DNA of 10,169 nucleotides from an uncultured Oscillibacter sp. (GCA_948435975.1 CAOJHG010000040.1:1-10169), one strand, 5' to 3'; shown: positions 1 through 7,290, numbered from the stretch's first letter. Notes: a model not told the origin generated them from the sequence alone. Numbers and translations are program-made.

Positions 1-1
1 G

Positions 2-1582
2 CCGGACGCTGTGGCCATCCGCAGCAGCACAAACGACATTCTGACTAATCTGACCGTCGTTCCCGGCTCTGTCACTCAGTTAACCGCTACCGCCGCGTAC
101 AAGCATCTGCCTTTGACAGCGGACCAGGAGGCCTTTTCCTGGAGCACGGAAGGCGGTATCGGCGAAATCGACAGCCTGGGCCGCTTCACTGCCACCACTA
201 CCGGCGAGGGCAGAATCACCGTTTCCGCCGGAGGTCAAAGCATCTCTGTTGATGTCACTGTCACCAACGCCGGACCGGAACAGTTGGAGGACTTCGAGGG
301 CGAAACCACCATCTTCCGCGGCAACGGCGAGGGTATGAATTACAGCCTGAACCACACCGCCAGCTATGTGCGCATGGGCCGCGGCTCCGGGAAGCTGGAC
401 TACAACCTGGACGAAGCCGCAGAAACAAACGCCCTCTTATGGCGCTTTGGCACAGCGGTTCCTTTGGACGGCCAGCTATACCGCCATCTTACCATGTGGG
501 TCTACGGCGACGGCTCCGGGAACAGCCTGGAACTGCGGTATAACACCAGCGAAAAGGGCTACCTGTCTCTGCCCCTCACGACCCTGGATTTCACCGGCTG
601 GAAACAAGTGAGCGCGGCTGTGGACGAGCGGACGACGGAACTGCAAGCAATCTGTATCAGCGGCTATGACGCCCAGGGCAATCCCTTGGAAGGGGCCCGC
701 ACCGGAACCATTTATCTGGACCACGTCACCGCTTCCCATGACGGCACGATAGACAACACCCCGCCTGAGATCACAGCAGAGCTGGACAGCGAGAACTGGG
801 CCGTTACCGGCAGCATCCTGGACAGCGCCAACGGCATTCTTCCCGCTGAGGCGGTTTCCATCAAGCTCAACGGCGCGCCCACCGGCAGCGATGACTACGA
901 CCCGGATACCGGTACCTTCACCGTCTATCTCCCCGACCCCAGTGAGACCCAGGAGGCCAACCGCATCACCATCACCGCCAAGGACGCTTCCGGCAATATC
1001 GGGCGCTTCTCCCTGGATACGCCCGCCGCCAGTGTGGACCACAAATTCACCGACACCGCCGAATACTGGGGCGCGGACTACTGCGACTTCCTCTATAACG
1101 CGGGCGTCACCACCGGCTATGAGGACGGCTCCTTCCGCCCGGACCAGAATATCACCCGGGCACAGTTCTCCGTGATGCTCAGCCGTTATCTGGGCCTGGA
1201 TACGGACCTTTACGCAGATGTGTCCCTGCCCTTTGCGGACCTAGGGGCAATCCCCGGCTACGCTCTGCCCGCTATTCGTGCGCTGTACGCTATGGGCATC
1301 GTCAACGGCTCCACCGGCAGCAACGGCCAGCTATCCTTCCTCCCCGGAGGCTCCCTGACCCGCGCACAGGCCGCCGCCATGATTGGACGCACCCAGGAAA
1401 AAGGCTATGCAGTCACAGAGCTTTCCTTTACCGACGCCGCCGCAATCCCCAGCTACGCCGCCTACTATATCCAGACAATGGCGGCTCAGGGCGTTATCAG
1501 CGGCTACCAGGACGGCACCTTCCGGCCAGGCGCGAATATCACCCGCGGCCAGATGGCAAAGATCCTCTACACCCTCATGTAA
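2..1582 (+). CDS. C-terminal part of a secreted SLH-domain surface protein (5' end outside window)
   Basis: The reading frame is open to the left edge, so the GTG at 11 is unlikely to be the true start and the N-terminus, with any signal peptide and catalytic domain, is missing. Numbering from that GTG, residues about 13-86 resemble a bacterial Ig-like (Big_2) module. Residues about 92-240 look like a beta-sandwich carbohydrate-binding-type module ending in GTIYLDHV. Residues about 250-342 are a second Ig-like module (TPPEIT, ITAKDASGN). Three SLH repeats follow at about 345-395, 407-460 and 471-523, with FTD/FAD starts and GYEDGSFRPDQNITRAQ or GYQDGTFRPGANITRGQ cores. SLH triplets anchor proteins non-covalently to pyruvylated secondary cell-wall polymers, so this part holds the protein on the cell surface. 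Similar tails occur on phosphodiester glycosidases (NAGPA-like) and other exoenzymes of Clostridia, but the enzymatic identity cannot be read here. The gene ends at TAA just before a terminator hairpin. Confidence 0.9.
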   Translation, partial: PDAVAIRSSTNDILTNLTVVPGSVTQLTATAAYKHLPLTADQEAFSWSTEGGIGEIDSLGRFTATTTGEGRITVSAGGQSISVDVTVTNAGPEQLEDFEGETTIFRGNGEGMNYSLNHTASYVRMGRGSGKLDYNLDEAAETNALLWRFGTAVPLDGQLYRHLTMWVYGDGSGNSLELRYNTSEKGYLSLPLTTLDFTGWKQVSAAVDERTTELQAICISGYDAQGNPLEGARTGTIYLDHVTASHDGTIDNTPPEITAELDSENWAVTGSILDSANGILPAEAVSIKLNGAPTGSDDYDPDTGTFTVYLPDPSETQEANRITITAKDASGNIGRFSLDTPAASVDHKFTDTAEYWGADYCDFLYNAGVTTGYEDGSFRPDQNITRAQFSVMLSRYLGLDTDLYADVSLPFADLGAIPGYALPAIRALYAMGIVNGSTGSNGQLSFLPGGSLTRAQAAAMIGRTQEKGYAVTELSFTDAAAIPSYAAYYIQTMAAQGVISGYQDGTFRPGANITRGQMAKILYTLM

Positions 1583-1585
1583 CGC

Positions 1586-1629
1586 AAAAAGACCGCCGCA
1601 GGCCAGAACAGCTTGCGGCGGCCTTTTTT
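1586..1629. terminator. Bidirectional rho-independent terminator between the SLH gene and recR
   Basis: An 8-bp perfect stem CCGCCGCA (1593-1600) / TGCGGCGG (1614-1621) encloses a 13-nt loop. On the + strand it is followed by CCTTTTTTCTTTTTT. On the minus strand it is followed by a TCTTTTTG tract (complement of 1586-1592). It lies between the stop of the + strand SLH gene (1582) and the stop of minus-strand recR (1672), the expected place for a shared terminator of convergent genes. Confidence 0.88.
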
Positions 1630-1671
1630 CTTTTTTCAGCGGAGAGCGGAAGACCTACGCGGCCAGCAGTT

Positions 1672-2271
1672 TTACATTTCTCTCCGGCCCTCCAGCGCCC
1701 GCATCAGCGTCGCGTCGTCGGCGAACTCCAGGTGCCCGCCCACAGGAATGCCGTAGGCCAGCCGGGTCACCCGCACGTCAAAGGGCTTCAGCAGGCGGGC
1801 AATATACATGGCGGTGGCCTCTCCTTCCGTGTTGGGGTTGGTGGCCATGATGACCTCTTCCACATCTCCCTTTGCAACCCGGTCCAGCAGGGGCTTGATA
1901 GCGAGGTCGTCCGGCCCCACGTGGTTCATGGGGGAAATAACGCCGTGAAGCACGTGGTACTGTCCTTGATACTCCCGGCTCCGCTCAATGGCGGCCACGT
2001 CTCTCGGGTCGGCCACTACGCAGACCGTGCCTGTTTCCCGCTTGGGGGAAGCGCAGATGGGGCAGAGGCCGCCGCTGGTGAAATTTTGGCACACGGGACA
2101 GCAGGTAATGCTTCTCTTCGCGTCCAGGACAGCGTCCGCGAATTCCTGGGCTTCCTCTTCTGACAGGCCCAGGATGAAAAAGGCCAGCCGCTGCGCCGAT
2201 TTGCCGCCAATGCCGGGGAGGCGGGCGAACTGCTCTACCAGTCTCTCTAATGGCGCGGGAAAGTATTCCAT
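1672..2271 (-). CDS. recR: Recombination mediator protein RecR
   Basis: The 199-aa length is normal for RecR. RecR works with RecO (and RecF) to load RecA on SSB-coated single-stranded DNA at gaps, in the cytoplasm. The N-terminal helix-hairpin-helix carries the typical RLPGIGGKSAQRLAF (residues 17-31). A four-cysteine zinc motif follows (C58-x2-C61-x8-C70-x2-C73). A Toprim domain spans about 80-175, with VVADPRDVAAIE near its start and the family motif ATNPNTEGEATA (about 143-154). The C-terminal tyrosine/glycine region LAYGIPVGGHLEFAD is intact. The ATG at 2271 is supported by TAAAGGAGC (complement of 2281-2289) 9 nt upstream. In many Firmicutes recR follows dnaX and ybaB; here the upstream gene is rpe, 287 bp away, so the usual neighbours are absent. 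Confidence 0.97.
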   Translation of the reverse strand: MEYFPAPLERLVEQFARLPGIGGKSAQRLAFFILGLSEEEAQEFADAVLDAKRSITCCPVCQNFTSGGLCPICASPKRETGTVCVVADPRDVAAIERSREYQGQYHVLHGVISPMNHVGPDDLAIKPLLDRVAKGDVEEVIMATNPNTEGEATAMYIARLLKPFDVRVTRLAYGIPVGGHLEFADDATLMRALEGRREM

Positions 2272-2558
2272 CGCATTCAGGCTCCTTTATCGGGATTTTC
2301 CGGCAGAGGCGCTCTTCCAACAAGCCGACCCAGCGTCACGCCGCAGAAGTCCGCCAAGGCATACGCAGCAGCGGCAGCTTGAATGAGATATTTTACAGTT
2401 CTGCCGCGACTTCTGAGGTCAGCTTTTGTCTTTTGCGGAGAGTCCCCAGATTATCTGAAAACGCTCATAAAACCCCTTCCCACCCTTGACACTTTAGAAG
2501 CAGTTGGAGGAGCCGCGTCTCAGACCGCATTTTCCATCGGCATGGAGCTGGAACGCCT
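2272..2558. other. Gap between rpe and recR with no convincing gene
   Basis: The stretch is less GC-rich than its neighbours between about 2380 and 2510. It holds the recR ribosome binding site (2281-2289). It also contains two weak open frames. One on the + strand (2383-2562, 59 codons) overlaps the rpe stop by 3 bp and has no Shine-Dalgarno. One on the minus strand is open from 2450 to a TGA at 2277-2279 but has no ATG start. I see no terminator with a T-tract and no clear promoter, so rpe-recR readthrough is possible but not shown. Confidence 0.5.
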
Positions 2559-3203
2559 TTAACCCCGCAGCTCCGCAATCCGCTTCGGGATGTCCGCCGC
2601 ATGATAGACCGCGCTGCCCGCCACCAGCACATCCGCCCCCGCCGCAATGCAGATTTTAGCCGTCTCCGGGTCCACGCCGCCATCCACCTCCAGCTCGCAG
2701 GCAGGGTTCCGCTGGCCGATGAGCCGCCGCAGGGCCGTCACCTTCGGCATCATGTCCGCCATGAATTTCTGGCCGCCGAAGCCCGGTTCCACCGTCATGA
2801 CCAGAATCATATCCACATCCTCCAGAAACGGGAGCGCCGCCTCCGCAGGGGTCCCAGGCTTGAGCACAATCCCTGCCCGCTTTCCTCTTTCGTGAACCTG
2901 GTCCAAGGCAGCGCGGATGTTCTCTCTGGTGTCCGCCTCCACATGCACTGTCACCAGGTCCGCCCCCGCGTCACAGAACTCCGCCGCGTACCGCACCGGC
3001 TGGACGATCATCAGGTGTACGTCCAGAGGCAGGGCAGTAGCGGGACGGATCGCCTTCACCACCGGGAGGCCGATGGAGATATTAGGGACAAACATGCCGT
3101 CCATCACGTCCACATGGAGATAATCGGCGCTGGAGACCCGCTGTATATCCCGCTCTAAATTTGCAAAATCGGCGGCGAGGATGGATGGCGCAATTTTTAT
3201 CAT
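2559..3203 (-). CDS. rpe: Ribulose-phosphate 3-epimerase
   Basis: This enzyme interconverts D-ribulose 5-phosphate and D-xylulose 5-phosphate in the non-oxidative pentose phosphate pathway, in the cytoplasm. The 214-aa product is a complete TIM-barrel of normal length. It begins with the family signature KIAPSILAADFANLE. Expected metal and catalytic residues are visible: H30 and D32 in LHVDVMDGMFVPN, H63 in LDVHLMI, and D174 in LEVDGGV. The phosphate-binding loops are MTVEPGFGGQKF (136-147) and VAGSAVY (194-200). The open frame extends upstream to 3440, but the ATG at 3203 is the true start: the conserved barrel begins there and AAGAGGT (complement of 3211-3217) lies 7 nt upstream. In many Firmicutes rpe sits with prkC, rsgA and thiN; none of these is adjacent here. 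No riboswitch family is recognised in its leader. Confidence 0.96.
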   Translation of the reverse strand: MIKIAPSILAADFANLERDIQRVSSADYLHVDVMDGMFVPNISIGLPVVKAIRPATALPLDVHLMIVQPVRYAAEFCDAGADLVTVHVEADTRENIRAALDQVHERGKRAGIVLKPGTPAEAALPFLEDVDMILVMTVEPGFGGQKFMADMMPKVTALRRLIGQRNPACELEVDGGVDPETAKICIAAGADVLVAGSAVYHAADIPKRIAELRG

Positions 3204-3372
3204 GGAAGCGACCTCTTTTCTGTCCGTACTCCGGCAAAAGCGCCGGAACAGGCTGTACATGCTCAGTGACCAGGGGCAGCCGGGAAGCATAGGATATTGC
3301 AAGCGGCCCGGTTTGCCCTGACTCCGCGCAGCGTCCGCCCCTGGGTTTAGCGCCGCCGCTTTTTTGAATATA
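3204..3372 (-). other. rpe 5' leader with inverted repeats, no gene seen
   Basis: Seen directly: a compact hairpin TCCGGC (3230-3235) / GCCGGA (3242-3247) with a 6-nt loop lies 27 nt before the rpe start codon. A longer-range 8-bp inverted repeat, CCAGGGGC (3270-3277) / GCCCCTGG (3337-3344), encloses 59 nt. No sigma-A promoter with acceptable spacing is convincing, and no known riboswitch core is recognised. The extended frame upstream of the rpe ATG has no Shine-Dalgarno support and is considered non-coding. Confidence 0.35.
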
Positions 3373-3400
3373 GGGGAGCCGGTGGATCTGCCGGCTCCCC
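3373..3400 (-). terminator. Strong hairpin at the end of transporter operon A (probable terminator)
   Basis: A perfect 10-bp stem GGGGAGCCGG (3373-3382) / CCGGCTCCCC (3391-3400) with an 8-nt loop lies 52 bp past the stop of the ATPase gene. Read on the minus strand it is followed by TATATTCAAAAAAG, so the T-tract is poor. Position and stem strength argue for a transcript end or 3'-end stabiliser; the weak tail lowers confidence. Confidence 0.6.
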
Positions 3401-3452
3401 CTTTGCGTTTTAATATAGCAGACTGGCGCTGGAAAAGCAAGGGACTTTTCGC

Positions 3453-4229
3453 TCACTCCTGTTCCCGCTGGAAGGAGATCCGGTTGAACATCTCCAGAAT
3501 GTCATCCATAGAGGTCTGCTTTTTTTCTTCGCCGGACCGGTCCAGTACAACTTCTCCCCGGTTCATCATCAGCATCCGGTCCCCGTACTCCACCGCATAG
3601 CGCAGGTTGTGCGTCACCATCATGGCGGTCAGCTTTTTCTCACGGACCACCTTATCTGTCAGTTCCATGATGATGTCCGCCGTTTTGGGGTCCAGGGCGG
3701 CAGTGTGTTCATCCAGAATCAGGAACCGCAGCGGAGTCATGGCCGCCATCAGAAGCGCCACCGCCTGCCGCTGTCCGCCGGAGAGCGCGCCCATTTTCAT
3801 ATTGAGGTGATTCTCCAGCCCCAGGCCCAGGGAGCGGAGCTGTTCCCGGTAGCCGTCAATCCGCCGCCGGTCCACCGCCCGGATGAGTCCGAAGGGTTTT
3901 CCCTTGTTGTCCGCGAGAGACAGGTTTTCCAGCATGGTCAGATTAGGGCAGGTCCCAGCGGAAGGGTTCTGGTACACCCGGCCCATGGAGGCATAGCGCT
4001 GGTAGTCCTTCTTTTTTGCAATGCTGGTCCCGTCCACCAGCACGTCGCCGCTCTCGATGGGGATGGACCCGCAGATGATGTTCAGGAGGGAGGTCTTTCC
4101 GCTGCCGTTGCTGCCTACGATGGCCACGAACTGCCCCTCCTCCACCGTCAGGGAGAAATGCTGAAACAGCCGCCTCTCTGTGACCATACCGGGGTTGTAG
4201 ATCTTTGTAACGTCTCGGACTTCAAGCAT
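3453..4229 (-). CDS. ABC transporter ATPase, TrpXYZ-type system (operon A)
   Basis: This is the cytoplasmic nucleotide-binding subunit that powers uptake with the permease encoded just upstream. The 258-aa product has all ABC motifs: Walker A GSNGSGKTS (39-47), Q-loop Q87 in VYQNP, signature LSGGQRQA (149-156), Walker B FLILDEH (169-175), D-loop ALD (178-180) and switch histidine H207. The Walker B region reads LDEHTAALDP, with His where many importers have Pro. The operon B ATPase has the same, and I take it as typical of the COG1101 family. The ATG at 4229 overlaps the end of the permease gene by 8 bp, indicating translational coupling. Family and context suggest the TrpZ role of the streptococcal tryptophan transporter; the tryptophan assignment rests on the T-box upstream, not on this protein. 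It contains no tryptophan. Confidence 0.93.
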   Translation of the reverse strand: MLEVRDVTKIYNPGMVTERRLFQHFSLTVEEGQFVAIVGSNGSGKTSLLNIICGSIPIESGDVLVDGTSIAKKKDYQRYASMGRVYQNPSAGTCPNLTMLENLSLADNKGKPFGLIRAVDRRRIDGYREQLRSLGLGLENHLNMKMGALSGGQRQAVALLMAAMTPLRFLILDEHTAALDPKTADIIMELTDKVVREKKLTAMMVTHNLRYAVEYGDRMLMMNRGEVVLDRSGEEKKQTSMDDILEMFNRISFQREQE

Positions 4230-5160
4230 GGATGATCTCTTCTCCCTTCCGGCCGGACAGGACCAGCACCAGCAAAAACAGCGCCGCCGTCACCAGCTTC
4301 ATCATATTGGCAGGCAGTCCCGCGCTCAGGGCCGCTTGTACGCACAGCTTGTAGAGCGTACTGCCCAGCACCACCGCCGTCGTCCCCGCAGGAAGCGCCA
4401 GGAAGCGCAGGGACCCCTTTGCGAGAGACCTGGCCAGCGGAGAGGCTGTGTAAAAGTTCATCAGGGAGACGCCGATAATGACCGCCGCCAGGCCGTAAAC
4501 AAGCTGGCCGGTGCCCATGGTCGCGGAAAAACTTCTCTGCTCATGGCACACCACACAGCCGCCCAGGGCCACCAGCGCGTTAGACAGCACCAGCCCCAGC
4601 AGCTTCACCTGTCCCCGGTCCTTGGCAAGAGTGGTGACCAGGTCGGGATTATCACCCACGGCCCGGAGAAGCAGGCCGGATTTTGTCCGGAAGTAGGCGT
4701 CCAGCAGCAGCTTCACCACCACTACCAGCACGAAGGAAACCACCAGCTTCCGTCCCATCAGGCTCAGGCTTCCCAGCGCCGCCATGACAGGGGCAGAGGT
4801 GAAAATCGTATCCGTTCCCCGGTCCACGGTCAGGTTAGACCCGGCGATCTGGAGATTGATGGAAAACAGCGCCGTCATGGTGATAATGCCCGCCAGCAGG
4901 TTCCGCACCCCCAGCTTAACATGGACAACGCCCGTCACCAGGCCTGCCAGCGCTCCCACCGCCATGGAAATGGGCAGAGTCAGCCAGGGATTCACGCCGT
5001 TCACCAGCAGCACAGCGGTAACAGCGGCTCCCAGGGGAAACGTACCGTCTACGCCCAGGTCCGGAAAGTCCAGGATGGAGTAGGTGATATAGACCCCAAA
5101 GGAGATCAGCGCATAGATCAGGCCCTGGGTCAAAGTGCTGACCAGCAGTTCCAGCAGCAT
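4222..5160 (-). CDS. ABC transporter permease, TrpXYZ-type (operon A)
   Basis: This is an integral membrane subunit of the BPD_transp_2 / COG4120 type. The 312-aa product has about eight to nine hydrophobic segments, beginning with TQGLIYALISFGVYITYSIL and the family motif DFPDLGVDGTF (31-41). The cytoplasmic loop LLRAVGDNPDL (164-174) is the probable contact with the ATPase. The frame opens at an ATG at 5181, but the ATG at 5160 is preferred: AGGAAGGA (complement of 5167-5174) sits 6 nt before it, and the extra residues (MREEGYT) encode the Shine-Dalgarno itself. The stop overlaps the ATPase start. The upstream neighbour is the FAH-family gene, 90 bp away, so the permease probably shares the T-box-controlled transcript. 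It has a single tryptophan (NPW, residue 59), unlike its operon B paralogue, which has five. Confidence 0.93.
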   Translation of the reverse strand: MLLELLVSTLTQGLIYALISFGVYITYSILDFPDLGVDGTFPLGAAVTAVLLVNGVNPWLTLPISMAVGALAGLVTGVVHVKLGVRNLLAGIITMTALFSINLQIAGSNLTVDRGTDTIFTSAPVMAALGSLSLMGRKLVVSFVLVVVVKLLLDAYFRTKSGLLLRAVGDNPDLVTTLAKDRGQVKLLGLVLSNALVALGGCVVCHEQRSFSATMGTGQLVYGLAAVIIGVSLMNFYTASPLARSLAKGSLRFLALPAGTTAVVLGSTLYKLCVQAALSAGLPANMMKLVTAALFLLVLVLSGRKGEEIIHA

Positions 5161-5183
5161 AGTGTATCCTTCCTCTCTCAAGG

Positions 5184-5203
5184 GTCCCAGACGCCGCCGG
5201 GAC
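5184..5203 (-). other. Small intercistronic hairpin between the FAH gene and permease
   Basis: GTCCC (5184-5188) and GGGAC (5199-5203) form a 5-bp stem around a 10-nt GC-rich loop in the 90-bp gap ahead of the permease Shine-Dalgarno. No T-tract follows on the minus strand, so it is not a terminator for the operon. It may only tune mRNA stability or be incidental. Confidence 0.3.
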
Positions 5204-5250
5204 GGTTTTTCAAATTCCCTGTTTTATAGTGGGGATTCTGGAAGATGCAG

Positions 5251-6099
5251 TCAGGCAATCGGATTCCGCAGAGTCCCAATCCCCTCGATGGTACACTCCA
5301 TCACGTCGCCGGGCTTCATGTATTTCGGCGGGTCAAAGCCCAAACCCACGCCGGCGGGAGTCCCGGTCGCAATGATCGTCCCCGGAAGCAGGCTCATTCC
5401 CTGACTCAGCCCGGCGATGATTTCCGGGATGGAGGTAATCAGGCGGGAGGTGTTGGAGTGCTGGCGGAGTTCCCCGTTGATTTTGGAGGAAATGTCCAGG
5501 GCGGGGGGAAAAGCTGTCTCGTCTGCGGTAAGGATGCAGGGCCCCATAGGCGTGAATCCGTCCAGGCCCTTGCCGAAGTACCATTGCAGGTGCCGGGTCT
5601 GCAAATTCCGGGCGGAGACGTCGTTCAGCACAGTATAACCAAAGATATAGTTTTTCACGTCTTCCGGATTCACGTTCCGGGCCAGTCTGCCGATGATTAC
5701 AGCCAGCTCTACCTCATAGTCCAAGCTGTCCACAATGTCGGAATGGCTCTCTACAGGGGCCTCGGGGGGTGTGGCCTGGTTCACCCGTTTGGAGAAATAA
5801 ACCGCCACGGTATCCTTTTTCGTGAAGGCTCCGGCGTTGAAGCGGGCGGACTCCTCAGCGTGGTCAGTGTAGTTCATGCCCAGGCAGATAACGTCCTGGC
5901 GGGGCTGGGGAATCGGGGCCAGGAGGGTTACCGCCTCCATTGGAACCGCGTTTCCCTCTGCTGCCGCAGCTTGCAGGTCTTTCAAAGAGGCGGTTTCGAT
6001 CAGCGTGTTCATATCGGGGTAGGGCAGGAATACGACTCCCTCTTCTGTGAGTGCTCCTACACGCTCCTTGGCGTCATGCAGGCAGGTGACCAGTTTCAT
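5251..6099 (-). CDS. Fumarylacetoacetate hydrolase (FAH)-family protein inside transporter operon A
   Basis: The 282-aa product has the full FAH-family C-terminal domain. Members are Mg/Mn-dependent enzymes acting on beta-diketo or 2-oxo acids: fumarylpyruvate and acylpyruvate hydrolases, oxaloacetate decarboxylases, and hydratases or isomerases of aromatic meta-cleavage. Visible residues are the lid motif GMNYTDHAEE with H80 and E83, metal ligands E129 and E131 in DYEVELAVIIG, D160 in NDVSARNLQ, K177 in the GKGLDGFTPMGP loop, and the end motif ATGTPAGVG (244-252). All catalytic positions look intact, so it should be an active cytoplasmic enzyme; the substrate cannot be assigned. The start at 6099 has GGGAG (complement of 6109-6113) 9 nt upstream. 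It lies 47 bp after the binding-protein gene and 90 bp before the permease, which places it in the tryptophan T-box transcript. An unrelated inserted gene is possible but less likely given strand and spacing. Confidence 0.92.
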   Translation of the reverse strand: MKLVTCLHDAKERVGALTEEGVVFLPYPDMNTLIETASLKDLQAAAAEGNAVPMEAVTLLAPIPQPRQDVICLGMNYTDHAEESARFNAGAFTKKDTVAVYFSKRVNQATPPEAPVESHSDIVDSLDYEVELAVIIGRLARNVNPEDVKNYIFGYTVLNDVSARNLQTRHLQWYFGKGLDGFTPMGPCILTADETAFPPALDISSKINGELRQHSNTSRLITSIPEIIAGLSQGMSLLPGTIIATGTPAGVGLGFDPPKYMKPGDVMECTIEGIGTLRNPIA

Positions 6100-6146
6100 T
6101 TTATATTTCTCCCTCTCTATAAAATTGATTTCTGTTGTTTTCCAAA

Positions 6147-7157
6147 TTATCCGTTGGCCTCGATGGCTTTTTCCGCGACCGCGCTGGGAACCGCGATACC
6201 CATGGCGTCCAGGACCTCCGAATTGATATACAAGTCGAAGTTCTCGATGGTCTCATAGGGCAGGTCCTGGCAGGCCGCCTCGCCGCGGAGGACCTTCGCC
6301 GCCATTTGGCCCGTCTGGATGCCCAGCTTGATATAATCCAGGCCCGCGCCCGCAGCACAGCCCAGCTTCATCTGCTCGATCTCAGAGCCGTATACAGGGA
6401 TACCGGCCTCGTTGGTCTTCTCCAGGATGGCGGGGAGAACGCCTACGACGTTGTTATCCGTCAGATTGGAAATGCAGTCCACGCCCCGGGAAATCAAGGT
6501 GTCTACCGCCTGGGTTACTTCCGCCTGCTCCAGAACGCCAACCGTCTCAATCGTAAAGCCGTAATCCGCGGCCAGCTCTTCATAAATGCCGATGGAATAG
6601 ACGGAGTTGGCCTCGCTGGTGGTGTAGACGATGCCGATGGTCTTTGCGTTGGGCTGGAGCTGGCGGATGAGGTCCAACTGGCCTTCTACCGGCAGGACAT
6701 CAGAGGTTCCTGTGATATTGCCGGAGTCCAGATTTGCGCCTACAGGGTCGGTAATGGCGGTGAAAATGACGGGGATATCCTTATCTTCGGCAGCGGCGAA
6801 GCAGGCTGTGGCGGACGGCGTGGCAATTGCAATCATCATATCAACATTTCCGGCTGAGAAGGTCTGGCCAATCTGTGTGGCGATGCTGTCGTCGAAGCCG
6901 GCGTTCTGGTAATCAATGGTGAGGTTTTCGCCTTCCACGATACCGGCCTCTGCCAGACCTTGAAGGAGGCCTTCCCGGCAGTTGTCCAGCGATCCATGCT
7001 CACCGTACTGGGAAACGCCGATGATGTAGTGCTCAGGGGCAGGTTCCCCGGTCCCGTCACCGTCGGAGCCGCTGGAAGGGTTGGAGCCGCAGGCAGTCAG
7101 GGAGAGGGTCAATGTCAATGCCAGCAGAGCAGCCGTTAATTTTTTCATAGCTTTCAT
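6147..7157 (-). CDS. Substrate-binding lipoprotein of TrpXYZ-type ABC transporter (operon A)
   Basis: This 336-aa protein captures the transported solute outside the membrane and delivers it to the permease. Residues 1-22 are a lipoprotein signal peptide (KK, then a Leu/Thr-rich core) with lipobox LTAC and lipidated Cys23. A Gly/Ser/Asp linker follows to about residue 42. The mature domain is of the ABC_sub_bind type (COG2984): YIIGVSQYGEHGSLD near its start, IGQTFSAGNVDMMIAIATPSA, VIFTAITDPV, then the second lobe from TIGIVYTTSEANS. The family includes pneumococcal TrpX, which binds tryptophan. With the Trp T-box upstream, tryptophan or a related compound is the likely ligand, but pocket residues were not checked. 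The ATG at 7157 has AAAGGTG (complement of 7165-7171) about 8 nt upstream; an alternative ATG lies 3 codons in. It contains no tryptophan. It is the first large gene of the operon. Confidence 0.94.
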   Translation of the reverse strand: MKAMKKLTAALLALTLTLSLTACGSNPSSGSDGDGTGEPAPEHYIIGVSQYGEHGSLDNCREGLLQGLAEAGIVEGENLTIDYQNAGFDDSIATQIGQTFSAGNVDMMIAIATPSATACFAAAEDKDIPVIFTAITDPVGANLDSGNITGTSDVLPVEGQLDLIRQLQPNAKTIGIVYTTSEANSVYSIGIYEELAADYGFTIETVGVLEQAEVTQAVDTLISRGVDCISNLTDNNVVGVLPAILEKTNEAGIPVYGSEIEQMKLGCAAGAGLDYIKLGIQTGQMAAKVLRGEAACQDLPYETIENFDLYINSEVLDAMGIAVPSAVAEKAIEANG

Positions 7158-7173
7158 CTTGAAACACCTTTCT

Positions 7174-7257
7174 TTACATCTTTACATAATTCTGAATGGA
7201 GCGTTCGCTTGGACCATCAATCACGGCGGTCTGCCATCGTTTTGTATAAAGCATCAT
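7174..7257 (-). CDS. Possible 27-codon small ORF between the T-box and the binding protein
   Basis: After the T-box terminator the transcript carries a strong Shine-Dalgarno (AAAAGGAG, complement of 7267-7274) 9 nt before ATG-ATG. A 27-codon frame follows and stops at TAA (7174-7176), 16 nt before the ATG of the binding protein. The peptide starts MMLYTKRWQTAVIDG and ends NYVKM; it is mildly basic at the N-terminus, has one Trp codon (residue 8) and no membrane segment. I recognise no family. It could be a leader peptide, a translational coupler for the next gene, or a chance ORF. The Shine-Dalgarno and spacing are better than chance would usually give, but only conservation or ribosome profiling would settle it. 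Confidence 0.4.
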   Translation of the reverse strand: MMLYTKRWQTAVIDGPSERSIQNYVKM

Positions 7258-7290
7258 TGCATCGTTCTCCTTTTCCATTGTCTGTCAGGA

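Noticed and set aside
11..11. GTG at 11 as the start of the SLH-domain protein
   Set aside because: The frame is open to the window edge, there is no Shine-Dalgarno, and an exported SLH protein needs a signal peptide that is not present here.
3204..3440. N-terminal extension of rpe giving a 293-aa protein
   Set aside because: The conserved barrel starts at the ATG at 3203, which has a good Shine-Dalgarno. The extension is basic, low in structure and contains the hairpins of the leader and part of the operon A terminator.
3673..3720. His in the Walker B region (LDEHTAALDP) as an inactivating change
   Set aside because: The catalytic Glu just before it is intact and both ATPases share the same residue, so it is most likely a family trait.
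4228..5229. Long + strand open frame opposite the operon A permease and ATPase start
   Set aside because: It is rich in Gln, His and Arg, as expected of an antisense shadow of a GC-rich membrane protein gene, and has no family resemblance.
5245..6258. Long + strand open frame opposite the FAH-family gene
   Set aside because: Antisense shadow; the minus frame carries an intact catalytic family signature and a good ribosome binding site.
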